Positions 7,151 through 14,434 of a stretch of 19,574 bases of DNA are shown here, one piece after another (position 1 is the first letter of the stretch; each line of letters opens with the position of its first letter). Source of the DNA: Bacillota bacterium (GTDB lineage: Bacteria > Bacillota > Clostridia > Peptostreptococcales > Anaerovoracaceae); NCBI GenBank assembly GCA_017523605.1, contig JAFWVZ010000136.1, positions 1-19,574 on the forward strand. Reading direction: 5' to 3'. The notes below the pieces were generated by a model that was given only the letters and a program-made list of their open reading frames with translations, did not search any database and was not told where the DNA came from. The position numbers were made by a program, and so were the translations under genes.

Positions 7151-8332
7151 ATGAAGATCGTTGGTCTGGAACTTATACCATTAACAATGATTTTCAAGGC
7201 TAACATCAAGGAGTCCTTTGGCACCGTAGGCAAGAGGGAAGATAACCTCATCATCAAGATCTATACAGATGAAGGTATCTACGGACTCGGCGAAGCGTGC
7301 ACACTTGGACCGTTCTACTGTGGTGAGAGCCAGGAGACCGTAATGGGTATCATCCAGCATCATCTTTATCCGAAGGTCCTGGAAGGAGCAGATCCGTTCG
7401 ACGTTGAGATGATCCACGTTAAGATGGACAAGTTCGTCTATGCCAATACAGTCGCAAAGGCCGGCGTGGACTATGCTCTCCATGACATCATCGGAAAGAA
7501 GCTGGGAGTTCCTCTCTACAAACTTCTTGGAGCCAGCAAGCCCTACTTCGACAAGATACCCACCAGGGCATCTGTCGGTATCGACGACCCCAAGGCAATG
7601 GCTGAAAAGGCGGCAATGCTCCACGAGATGGGCTTCGGCGGCATCAAGATGAAAGTAGGTCTTGAGCCGATCAAGGACATCGAGAGGGTAAAAGCCATCC
7701 GCGACGCCATCGGACCTGACATGCTGATCGATATCGATGTCAACGGCGCTTACAGGGCCAAGGAAGCAGTCTACATGCTCAGAAGAGTTCAGGATTGCGG
7801 CAACATAATAGTTGAGCAGCCTGTAGGACGCGACGACTACGAAGGAATGAAGTACGTACGTGAAAGAGTCGACATTCCTATCGGAGCCTGCGAGGCGGCG
7901 CTTTCGCAGCAGCAGATCATGCGTCTTATCAGAATGGACGCCTGCGACTTCTTCAACTTCAAACCGACGCGTTCCGGCGGTATCTTCCCGGCCAAGCAGG
8001 TAATGCACATGGCGGAAGCTGCCGGCAAGTTCATAGTGCTCTCCGAGCAGCTCGGATCCAGCGTAGAGCTGTCCGCAGTAGGACACCTCGCGTTCTCGAC
8101 TCCGACTATAATGATCCCGGGCGGATACGCAGCGGGCGTTATGGGAATGGCCGGAAGATTCACTACCGAAGGTTCAGACGCGGACATCGTCGACAACCCG
8201 ATGCAGGTCAAGGGCGGCTGCCTGCTGCCTCCGACAGACAACCCGGGCCTCGGCGTAGACCTCGTGGAAGAGAAGTGGCGCAGATACCTTACCGAAGGCA
8301 AGGAGATCGTAAGACTGGGCAAATGTGACTGA
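7151..8332 (+). CDS. Enolase-superfamily enzyme (mandelate racemase/muconate lactonizing type)
   Basis: 393 residues, a full-length MR/MLE member. The capping domain is at about 1-125 (INxKESFG loop, EACTLGPFYCG). Barrel residues are complete: K-x-K base Lys166/Lys168, metal ligands Asp196 (DVN), Glu222 (VEQPV) and Glu248 (ACEA), and the second catalytic Lys271 in FKPTRSGG. Members abstract a proton alpha to a carboxylate and then racemise, dehydrate or cycloisomerise the substrate; the specific reaction cannot be read from sequence. It resembles the first half of the preceding fused ORF but keeps the catalytic Lys lost there. It is 45 nt downstream with a strong AGGAAGGAGA site. A nearer ATG at 7144 stops after three codons, so 7151 is the start. 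It likely acts with the transporter that follows on an imported organic acid. Confidence 0.88.
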   Translation: MKIVGLELIPLTMIFKANIKESFGTVGKREDNLIIKIYTDEGIYGLGEACTLGPFYCGESQETVMGIIQHHLYPKVLEGADPFDVEMIHVKMDKFVYANTVAKAGVDYALHDIIGKKLGVPLYKLLGASKPYFDKIPTRASVGIDDPKAMAEKAAMLHEMGFGGIKMKVGLEPIKDIERVKAIRDAIGPDMLIDIDVNGAYRAKEAVYMLRRVQDCGNIIVEQPVGRDDYEGMKYVRERVDIPIGACEAALSQQQIMRLIRMDACDFFNFKPTRSGGIFPAKQVMHMAEAAGKFIVLSEQLGSSVELSAVGHLAFSTPTIMIPGGYAAGVMGMAGRFTTEGSDADIVDNPMQVKGGCLLPPTDNPGLGVDLVEEKWRRYLTEGKEIVRLGKCD

Positions 8333-8401
8333 TCCGGATCATTTGCATCAATAAAGGATCAAGCTTTGAGTTCATCGTTTTTATAAGGAAGGATTAAAAA
8401 A

Positions 8402-9664
8402 ATGACTACTCAAATGATTATTGCTGCAATACTGGTAATAGCTACCATAGTATTGTTCATTACCGAAGTCCTGCCGCTGTCCATCGGCGGTATACTGGGC
8501 ATGCTGCTTCTCGTCATTTTCAAGATATTACCGTTCAATGACGCGTTCAGCTCCATAGCAAGTTCTACCGTAGGCATCTGCTTCGGTATGATGATCGTAA
8601 GCTCCGCCATGTTCGAGTCGGGCCTGGTGGACAAGATAGGCCAGGCAGCCGTAAAGCTGGCCAAGGGTTCCGAGAAGGCTCTTCTGTGGATACTCGTATG
8701 GCTGTGCTTCATACTTGCTGCATTCCTCTCCAACACAACAGTAGTAGTACTTGGATTCACCCTTGCTGCCGGCGTCGTTAAGGCGTCCCCGAACATCAAG
8801 CTCAGGAACATTGCGATGCCTATCGCATTCGCTACCTGCTTCGGCGGTCAGTGCACACTTATCGGAACCACTTCCAACCTGGTAGGATCCGGACTTCTCG
8901 AGGCTGCTACCGGTCAGGGATTCAAGATGTTCACCACCCTCCCGATCGGACTTCTCGTAGGTGTTCCCACCTGCCTGCTGATGTGCATACTCGGACCCAA
9001 GATCGGAAACAAGATCTGGGGAGACAGACCGGAAGAGAGCTTCATCGTTAAGGAAGGCAAGCCCGCTACCGACAAGAAGAAGATGATCATCATGGCCATC
9101 ATCATGATCGCCCTCATCGTAGTTTGGGTAACCGAGCTGCTCGACCTTGCTACCGGTGCTCTGCTCGGCGCCTGCATCGTTATCATCCTCGGAATAGTAG
9201 ACTTCAAGACTGCATTCCACGATGTAAACTGGAACATCTGCATCTGGCTGGGCATCATCCTTGCTCTGCCGAAGGCGATCACCAGCTCCGGCCTCCACAA
9301 GTGGCTTGCTGACAACGTTCTGAGCGTTGTCGACATGGCCGGAAAGCCGATGCTTGCATTCGCGTTCTTCATCGTATTCACCTTCATACTTACGCACCTG
9401 ATCTCCAACTCCACCTGCGTAGGTATAGTACTTCCGATAGCCATTACGCTTTGCCAGGCTTCCGGTGTAAGCCCGCTTCCGTTCGCTGTCGGCATTACCG
9501 TTATTTCCGCTCTTGCCATCGCTACCCCGCTGGGCGCCGGATTCGTTGCCTACGTTGCCATGGCCGGTTACGGATTCAAAGACTTCCTCAGATACGGCTG
9601 GCTCTTCGCCGTTGTATCCTGCGTACTTGTAATAGTTGGAACTCCGCTGTTCTTCCCGTTCTAA
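8402..9664 (+). CDS. DASS/SLC13-family anion transporter (di-/tricarboxylate:sodium symporter type)
   Basis: 420 residues with about 11 hydrophobic segments, beginning with an uncleaved helix (IIAAILVIATIVLFITEVLPL). Family hallmarks are two S-N-x-T hairpin motifs, SNTT at 110-113 and SNST at 335-338. These hold sodium and the substrate carboxylate in the bacterial homologue VcINDY. A GGQCTLIGTTSN segment after the first motif matches the usual GGxxTLIGTPxN. It is slightly shorter than typical members (about 450-490). It would bring a carboxylated or otherwise anionic substrate across the membrane. Its place between the enolase-superfamily genes and the flavoprotein genes suggests it feeds this pathway. 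The start follows AAGGAAGGA. Assignment to the wider ion-transporter superfamily is firm; substrate is not. Confidence 0.88.
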   Translation: MTTQMIIAAILVIATIVLFITEVLPLSIGGILGMLLLVIFKILPFNDAFSSIASSTVGICFGMMIVSSAMFESGLVDKIGQAAVKLAKGSEKALLWILVWLCFILAAFLSNTTVVVLGFTLAAGVVKASPNIKLRNIAMPIAFATCFGGQCTLIGTTSNLVGSGLLEAATGQGFKMFTTLPIGLLVGVPTCLLMCILGPKIGNKIWGDRPEESFIVKEGKPATDKKKMIIMAIIMIALIVVWVTELLDLATGALLGACIVIILGIVDFKTAFHDVNWNICIWLGIILALPKAITSSGLHKWLADNVLSVVDMAGKPMLAFAFFIVFTFILTHLISNSTCVGIVLPIAITLCQASGVSPLPFAVGITVISALAIATPLGAGFVAYVAMAGYGFKDFLRYGWLFAVVSCVLVIVGTPLFFPF

Positions 9665-9687
9665 AGACTTAAGAATACCGGAATCGG

Positions 9688-9732
9688 GCGTTGCAGGGTC
9701 TATACCCTGCAACGCTCATAAGTGGACCTTTT
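9688..9732 (+). terminator. Perfect 12-bp hairpin between transporter and flavoprotein genes (attenuator, partial terminator or processing site)
   Basis: GCGTTGCAGGGT (9688-9699), loop CTAT, and ACCCTGCAACGC (9704-9715) form a perfect stem 24 nt after the transporter stop. The T-run (CCTTTTT) comes about 12 nt after the stem rather than directly, so full termination is doubtful. Stabilising the upstream mRNA or splitting expression of the two halves of the operon are alternatives. Confidence 0.55.
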
Positions 9733-9770
9733 TACAAAATTATTAAACTACGATAACAACATGCAAAAGC

Positions 9771-9799
9771 TTGGATAAGTATAGCTGAAGCTGTTTATA
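9771..9799 (+). promoter_or_regulatory. Candidate internal promoter before the redox genes
   Basis: TTGGAT (9771-9776) and TTTATA (9794-9799) are separated by 17 nt, with about 40 nt to the flavoprotein ATG. It follows the hairpin at 9688, in a 177-nt gap that is much longer than the other gaps in the operon. The match to consensus is modest. Confidence 0.35.
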
Positions 9800-9841
9800 T
9801 AACCGTCAACTACAGATCCGACAGTAAGGAGGGGGATAAGA

Positions 9842-11572
9842 ATGAAGATTCCCTATGAAAAGCTCACTTTCGACATAGTCGTCCTGGGCGGCGGCGCGGC
9901 CGGGTCGCTCGCAGCGATAAGAGCTAAGAAACTTGGAGCGAACGTGGCGTTCGTTACCAAGGAATCTGCTCTTGTAGGCGGAGCCACCATAATGGCCGGC
10001 GGCGGCACGAGCCTTACGCAGAGCCCGGGAGACAACGGAGACGTCTTCTTTAAAGACATAATGAAGTCCGGCCAGCAGATCAATGACAAGGGCCTTGTGC
10101 ATATGGTCGCGGACAACTGCATGAAAGCGTTCTACGATCTGGAGAACTGCGATCTTCTGCTGGACAGGGATAATCTTAAGCACCAGGGATCGGCCTCGAT
10201 GCATACCGTTAAGCAGGGCGAAGGTCACGCGTATCCCAGAGCTTATCTGGACAGAAGAGAGGCGCTGGGTTTCTGCCACGGATTGGCAAAGACGATAGAA
10301 CGTCTGCAGATCCCGAGATTCACGGAGACCATAGCAGTTAAGATCCTTAAGGACAAGGACGGCAAACTCTGCGGACTCATCTGCTACAGCGTCATAGAGG
10401 GCAAATATCTGATCATCGAGTGCAAGGCGCTTGTAATGGCTACCGGCGGACTTGGCGCGCTGTACGAGGAGACAACGAACTCCACCGTACTTTCCGGGAC
10501 AGGCTTTGCTCTGGCGTTCGATGCGGGAACGGAACTTAAGGACATGGAGATGGTTCAGTTCATGCCGCTCTGCTTCCCCTATCCTAAGATCAGGAGAGGC
10601 AAGATAATAGGCATGTGCTCGCTGCTCGGCCCGTCCGTAAAGCTCTACAACGGCCTCGGCGAAAGGTACATGCACAAGTACGATCCGGAGCGCAAGGAGT
10701 TCACCACAAGAGACATAGGCGCCCGCGGAAACTACACTGAGATCAAGGAAGGACGCGGCAATCCGGACGGCACCATTACGGTGGATAACCGTGGCTTCGA
10801 TCCAGCCATACTCAACCGCTGGAAGACGGCTAACCCGTTCCGTTACCGTCAGTGCGTGCAGACCTACGGAAAGAAAGCCGGCAACTGGGAGGAGCCTTTC
10901 GAGGCAATACCTGCGCAGCACTTCTTCATGGGCGGAATAAAGATCAATACAAAGATGGAGACCGGAATTCCCGGACTGTTCGCCGTAGGTGAGTGCACCG
11001 CGGGAGTCCACGGAGCCAACCGCTTGAGCGGCGTTGCGTTTGCGGAGATATTCTCGCTCGGCCCAATAGCCGGACAGAGCGCATTCGATTATTTCAAAGA
11101 CGCACAGGCGCCCAAGTTCGACGAAAAGGCCGCCGAGGCAGCCGTAAAGGCTGTGGAAAAGCCTCTTGAAAGGCATGTTGCCAAGGGCTACCGTCCTTAC
11201 GAGATAAAGCAGATGATCCAGCATGTCGTATCCATGAATCTTGGTCCGGTAAGAGTCGGACCGGAGATCGAGAGCGCAATAAAGGAACTGGAGAACATAA
11301 AGGACAACATCATTCCTAAGATGTACGTCAGCGATGGAGATCCGAGATACAGCAGAGAAAGACTGGACGCTCTGGAGGTTCCGCTGATGGTGGAAACTGC
11401 GCTCATGGTAGCAAAGTCCGCCGCAATGCGCACCGAGAGCCGCGGATCCCACTACCGCACGGATTATCCGGATAAGGATCCCGCATGGCTCAAGAACGTT
11501 GTGATAAGCCGTGGTAAGGACGGCGGCATGGAGCTTCGCACCGAAGCAGTCGCAGGGGAGGTACAGGCATGA
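9842..11572 (+). CDS. Soluble fumarate-reductase/succinate-dehydrogenase-like flavoprotein with altered substrate motif
   Basis: 576 residues. The FAD-binding Rossmann motif is near the N-terminus (FDIVVLGGGAAGSLAAI). The family's RDIGARGNYTEIKEGRG and HGANRLSG segments are present, with the substrate-binding Arg394. His360 in QHFFMGG matches the HYxMGG histidine. Two key differences: the canonical Q-F-H-P-T is Q-F-M-P-L (Met241 in place of the substrate His), and the His that links FAD covalently in SdhA/FrdA is absent (VGGATIMAGGG), so FAD is probably non-covalent. The family transfers hydride to or from C-C bonds next to carboxylates; the missing His points to a substrate other than fumarate. 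The start is fixed by TAAGGAGGGGG. It overlaps its iron-sulfur partner by ATGA, and no membrane anchor gene follows, so the pair is likely cytoplasmic. Confidence 0.85.
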   Translation: MKIPYEKLTFDIVVLGGGAAGSLAAIRAKKLGANVAFVTKESALVGGATIMAGGGTSLTQSPGDNGDVFFKDIMKSGQQINDKGLVHMVADNCMKAFYDLENCDLLLDRDNLKHQGSASMHTVKQGEGHAYPRAYLDRREALGFCHGLAKTIERLQIPRFTETIAVKILKDKDGKLCGLICYSVIEGKYLIIECKALVMATGGLGALYEETTNSTVLSGTGFALAFDAGTELKDMEMVQFMPLCFPYPKIRRGKIIGMCSLLGPSVKLYNGLGERYMHKYDPERKEFTTRDIGARGNYTEIKEGRGNPDGTITVDNRGFDPAILNRWKTANPFRYRQCVQTYGKKAGNWEEPFEAIPAQHFFMGGIKINTKMETGIPGLFAVGECTAGVHGANRLSGVAFAEIFSLGPIAGQSAFDYFKDAQAPKFDEKAAEAAVKAVEKPLERHVAKGYRPYEIKQMIQHVVSMNLGPVRVGPEIESAIKELENIKDNIIPKMYVSDGDPRYSRERLDALEVPLMVETALMVAKSAAMRTESRGSHYRTDYPDKDPAWLKNVVISRGKDGGMELRTEAVAGEVQA

Positions 11573-12306
11573 AGGTAAAAGTAAATATCTACAAAGGCAC
11601 TCCCGATTCCAAAGGCAAATACGTTACCTATAACATGGACGTTCCGGCCACCGACATGGTGCTGGACATACTCGAAAAGATCTACCACGAGTACGATCCG
11701 TCGCTGTCCTACCGCTATGCATGCGGCATAGCAAGGTGCGGCGAATGCGCCATGGTCATCAACGATGTTCCGTGCCTGGCCTGCGAAAGACAGATAGAAC
11801 CGGAGATGACGATAAGGCCTTTGGATCTGCCGCTGATAAAGGATACCGTAATCAACAGGAGGCAGGTCTTCGACCACATCAAGGAGATCCTTCCCGAACC
11901 GGGAGACATAGACGACATCTACGACAGTTTCGAGGAGATGGACGAGGCTACCTCTCATCGCAAGATAGAGAACAGCATAAGGCTTACGACCTGCTTCGAG
12001 TGCATGATATGCCAGTCCATGTGTCCAAGATACCGTTCGGACGACCAAGGTTTCCCGGGACCGCTGGGACTGCTGTTCCTTACACAGATGAACGAGAACC
12101 CGGCTCAAAGACCGCTTTCGGAAAAGGATCTGGACATGCTTGCTGCTTCGTGCGTGGGGTGCGGAAAGTGCGCCAGGTTCTGCCCGGCGGAAAAGAAACC
12201 TCTGCATCTGGCCCTGGAGCTTCTTAAGCATCATCCGGCTAAGGCCGTTACCGCGCATATGGTGGACGGTAAGACGACAGTTCAGGAGGTGGACGAAAGT
12301 GTATAG
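11569..12306 (+). CDS. Iron-sulfur subunit of the flavoprotein (SdhB/FrdB-like, HdrC-type third cluster)
   Basis: 245 residues, coupled to the flavoprotein by a 4-nt ATGA overlap. The N-terminal ferredoxin domain has the [2Fe-2S] motif CGIARCGEC followed by PCLAC. The C-terminal domain has two C-x2-C-x2-C-x3-CP motifs, CFECMICQSMCP and CVGCGKCARFCP. Ordinary SdhB/FrdB has a [3Fe-4S] motif in the last position to serve quinone. Here it is a full [4Fe-4S] motif, as in the thiol:fumarate reductase/HdrC branch, which fits a soluble, quinone-independent enzyme. It should wire electrons between the FAD subunit and the downstream ferredoxin/bifurcation proteins. Confidence 0.87.
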   Translation: MKVKVNIYKGTPDSKGKYVTYNMDVPATDMVLDILEKIYHEYDPSLSYRYACGIARCGECAMVINDVPCLACERQIEPEMTIRPLDLPLIKDTVINRRQVFDHIKEILPEPGDIDDIYDSFEEMDEATSHRKIENSIRLTTCFECMICQSMCPRYRSDDQGFPGPLGLLFLTQMNENPAQRPLSEKDLDMLAASCVGCGKCARFCPAEKKPLHLALELLKHHPAKAVTAHMVDGKTTVQEVDESV

Positions 12307-12715
12307 AAAGATAGTGATACGGCCGGAGTCCTGCATAGGCTGCAGGAGCTGCGCGCTTGTATGCTCCTACGGACATTTCAAGGCTATATCTCCCAAGCTG
12401 GCGTCGGTAAAGGTCTATTCCATGGATGACTTTACGGAGATGCCGCTGATGTGCATGCACTGCGATGACCCTGAGTGTGTCAAGGTCTGCCCGACAGGGG
12501 CTCTTGCAAGAAACGAAAAGACCGGCGCTGTGGAGATCGACCACGATAAGTGCATACACTGCGGAAAGTGCGTAGCAGCGTGTAAACTGGGCAACATCCA
12601 TAAAGCGTTCGGACTTACGATAAAGTGCGACCTTTGCGGAGGCTTCCCCAAGTGCGCCGCCGTGTGCCCTGCGGGAGCGATAGACTTCATAGAGGTAAAG
12701 GAAGAGGAGGAATAG
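12299..12715 (+). CDS. Four-cluster [4Fe-4S] ferredoxin (HydN/DmsB-like; WorS/AorS-type small subunit)
   Basis: 138 residues from a GTG start at 12299, preferred because AGGAGG (12284-12289) precedes it by 9 nt; the longer reading from 12140 runs through the upstream gene. Sixteen cysteines form four clusters: CIGCRSCALVC, CMHCDDPECVKVCP, CIHCGKCVAAC and CDLCGGFPKCAAVCP. The pattern is that of HycB/DmsB-type electron-transfer subunits. It overlaps the previous stop by 8 nt and ends 4 nt before the AOR-like gene. In tungsten WOR/AOR-Bfu complexes the catalytic subunit is paired with just such a small polyferredoxin, so this is most likely the electron link from the AOR-like protein to the NuoEFG-like module. 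Confidence 0.87.
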   Translation: MYRKIVIRPESCIGCRSCALVCSYGHFKAISPKLASVKVYSMDDFTEMPLMCMHCDDPECVKVCPTGALARNEKTGAVEIDHDKCIHCGKCVAACKLGNIHKAFGLTIKCDLCGGFPKCAAVCPAGAIDFIEVKEEEE

Positions 12716-12719
12716 CGAC

Positions 12720-13964
12720 ATGTACGGAATGCAGGGAAAACTCCTCGTTGTGGATCTGGCTGCAAAGACAGCCGAGGTCCGGGCCGTAAGGGAGGCCACA
12801 TTAAAGAAATATAAGGGCATCGATGCTCTGGCAGAAAAGTTCCTGAAAAACGACGACATAGTCATAATGACAGGATCGCTGACGGGACTTCTGGGCCCGT
12901 GCACCAACAGGTACGGAATATACTGCGGCAAAGGGAAGAACGCACCCAAAGGTTCTTTGGCAGGTTTCTTCGGCGCGGAGCTTAAGCTTTGCGGATACGA
13001 CGGAATGATGATCCGCGGCAAGGCAAAGTCTCCGGTGTACATAACGATCCAGGACGCTGTAATAAAATTCCGCTCCGCATCGGCGCTTGCAGGAAAGAAC
13101 GTGGATGCAATAACAGCTGCAATAGCCGGAAAATTCCCGGTAAAAGCCGGTGTGCTGGTGATCGGCCCTGCGGCCGAGAAAGGCTGCGGGTTTGCAGCAG
13201 TCATAGGCGACAGGCTCTACAGCGGTCCGGCGGGATCCGGCGCTGCATTCGCAGCTAAGAATCTTGTCGGAATAGTCGCTAACGGAAGCGGCGTCATCGA
13301 GACCGCGGAGCCGGCCAAGTACTGGGATCTGGCCATGGCCGCAAGGAAGAAGGCCGCTCAGTCCAAGTTTGCCATAGCTCTTGGAAGCGCGGACGCCAAA
13401 GTATCCCGCGCTGCGGCAGAGAACCTTCAGGCAAGGCCTCTGGCAGGTTACAGGAATCTGGAGCGCAGGCTGGACTGGGACAAAGAAGAACCGGTCAGCG
13501 TCGTAAGGCGCAGAGGCTGCTACAGCTGCGCGATAGGATGCAGAAAACAATATAAGATAGAGATCGGAAAGTATAAAGGGGTTGTGGAGTCTCCTGCGCC
13601 GGAGTTTGCAGGGGTATTCGAGGATGAGTGCCTGGTAAAGGATACCGGAGCTCTCCTCAGGGCCTACGAGCTTTGCAGAAAGAACGGTATGGATCCGGCG
13701 GAGTGTGCGGCGTTTGCAGGCAAGGCGCTAAGAAAAGCCCGCTGCACCGGAAACGCAAAGGCCATGCTGGATGCTGTAAAGGACGCCGTTTCCGGTGGAA
13801 AGCGTACAAAGCCGTCCGCTGCCTCCGGTTACGGATTTGCAGCTGTAAGGAACCAGGAAGCGCTCGATCTGGCAATGGACAGAGGAATGTGTCCGTTCGC
13901 GGCGGTATCGCTTAATGCGTCCGAGCTTAAGGCGCTGACGGCGGCAGCCGAAGGAAAGGAGTGA
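12720..13964 (+). CDS. Miniature aldehyde:ferredoxin oxidoreductase (AOR/WOR) homologue
   Basis: 414 residues against about 600-700 for AOR family members. The N-terminal domain matches AOR: MYGMQGKLLVVDL, TGSLTGLLGPCTNR, LAGFFGAELKLCGYDGMMIRGKAKSPVYI, VIGPAAEKGCGFAAVIGDRLYSGPAGSGAAFAAKNL. The four cluster cysteines are kept: Cys267, Cys270 and Cys274 (C-x2-C-x3-C) and Cys391 in DRGMCPF. The first pterin-type motif survives as GMD (323-325). Between Asp325 and Cys391 only 66 residues remain, where full AORs have about 150; the segment with the conserved RG-x-x-H active-site motif is missing. The N-terminal GGRGLG loop is also absent. So it looks like an AOR that keeps its cluster and much of its fold but lacks part of the active-site domain. 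AGGAGG lies 9 nt before ATG. It may be a reduced tungsten enzyme, an enzyme on another substrate, or a structural/electron-relay subunit. Confidence 0.82.
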   Translation: MYGMQGKLLVVDLAAKTAEVRAVREATLKKYKGIDALAEKFLKNDDIVIMTGSLTGLLGPCTNRYGIYCGKGKNAPKGSLAGFFGAELKLCGYDGMMIRGKAKSPVYITIQDAVIKFRSASALAGKNVDAITAAIAGKFPVKAGVLVIGPAAEKGCGFAAVIGDRLYSGPAGSGAAFAAKNLVGIVANGSGVIETAEPAKYWDLAMAARKKAAQSKFAIALGSADAKVSRAAAENLQARPLAGYRNLERRLDWDKEEPVSVVRRRGCYSCAIGCRKQYKIEIGKYKGVVESPAPEFAGVFEDECLVKDTGALLRAYELCRKNGMDPAECAAFAGKALRKARCTGNAKAMLDAVKDAVSGGKRTKPSAASGYGFAAVRNQEALDLAMDRGMCPFAAVSLNASELKALTAAAEGKE

Positions 13965-13969
13965 GGCAT

Positions 13970-14434
13970 ATGGCAGATAAGATACTCAAGGAGATAATAG
14001 ACCGTTATCCCAGGGAGAGACGCTATGCTCTTGCCGTAATGCAGGATATGCAGAGGCATTATTCCTACATACCCAGAGAGGGGCTGGAGCTCCTGGCCGG
14101 GCACGTAGGCTGCAAGGTCGCAGAACTCTATTCCATGGCCACGTTCTACAAGGCTCTGTCGCTCAAACCGCGCGGAAAGCACATAATAAAGCTTTGCAAC
14201 GGTACGGCGTGCCACATCAGAGGCTCCGTGAATCTGATAAACGGTATCAACAGGGAACTGGGGATCGCGCCGGGAGAAACTACGGAAGACGGAGAGTTTA
14301 CACTGGAACTGGTCAACTGCCTCGGATCCTGCGCACTGGCGCCGGTAATGGTCGTAGACGAGACATATTACGGCAAGATGACGCTCGAGAAGCTCCCGTC
14401 CATCCTGGGCGAATACAGAAAGGAGGCGAAGTAG
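13970..14434 (+). CDS. NuoE/HndA-like [2Fe-2S] subunit of a bifurcating (Bfu-type) module
   Basis: 154 residues. An N-terminal helical domain is followed by a thioredoxin-like [2Fe-2S] domain with the expected C-x4-C (CNGTAC) and C-x3-C (CLGSC) pairs. The motif LYSMATFYKALSLKPRGKH is diagnostic for NuoE. The start is taken at ATG 13970 because AAAGGAG (13955-13961) lies 8 nt upstream; an in-frame GTG at 13961 overlaps the previous stop and lies inside the Shine-Dalgarno, so it is less likely. It ends directly at the start of the NuoF-like gene. In NADH-linked bifurcating enzymes this subunit accepts an electron from the flavin subunit. Confidence 0.9.
   Translation: MADKILKEIIDRYPRERRYALAVMQDMQRHYSYIPREGLELLAGHVGCKVAELYSMATFYKALSLKPRGKHIIKLCNGTACHIRGSVNLINGINRELGIAPGETTEDGEFTLELVNCLGSCALAPVMVVDETYYGKMTLEKLPSILGEYRKEAK

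Noticed and set aside
9806..11452. 548-residue minus-strand open frame
   Set aside because: It lies antisense to the well-supported flavoprotein gene, has no recognisable family and no ribosome binding site; long antisense frames are expected with this codon bias.
12140..12298. N-terminal extension of the four-cluster ferredoxin
   Set aside because: It would overlap the FrdB-like gene by 167 nt; a GTG at 12299 with an excellent ribosome binding site gives the normal family start.
12720..13964. Mini-AOR as a pseudogene
   Set aside because: Open frame, in-register conserved cysteines, strong ribosome binding site and tight coupling to neighbours argue for a working gene.
13961..13969. GTG start for the NuoE-like gene
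   Set aside because: It lies on the Shine-Dalgarno of the better-placed ATG at 13970.
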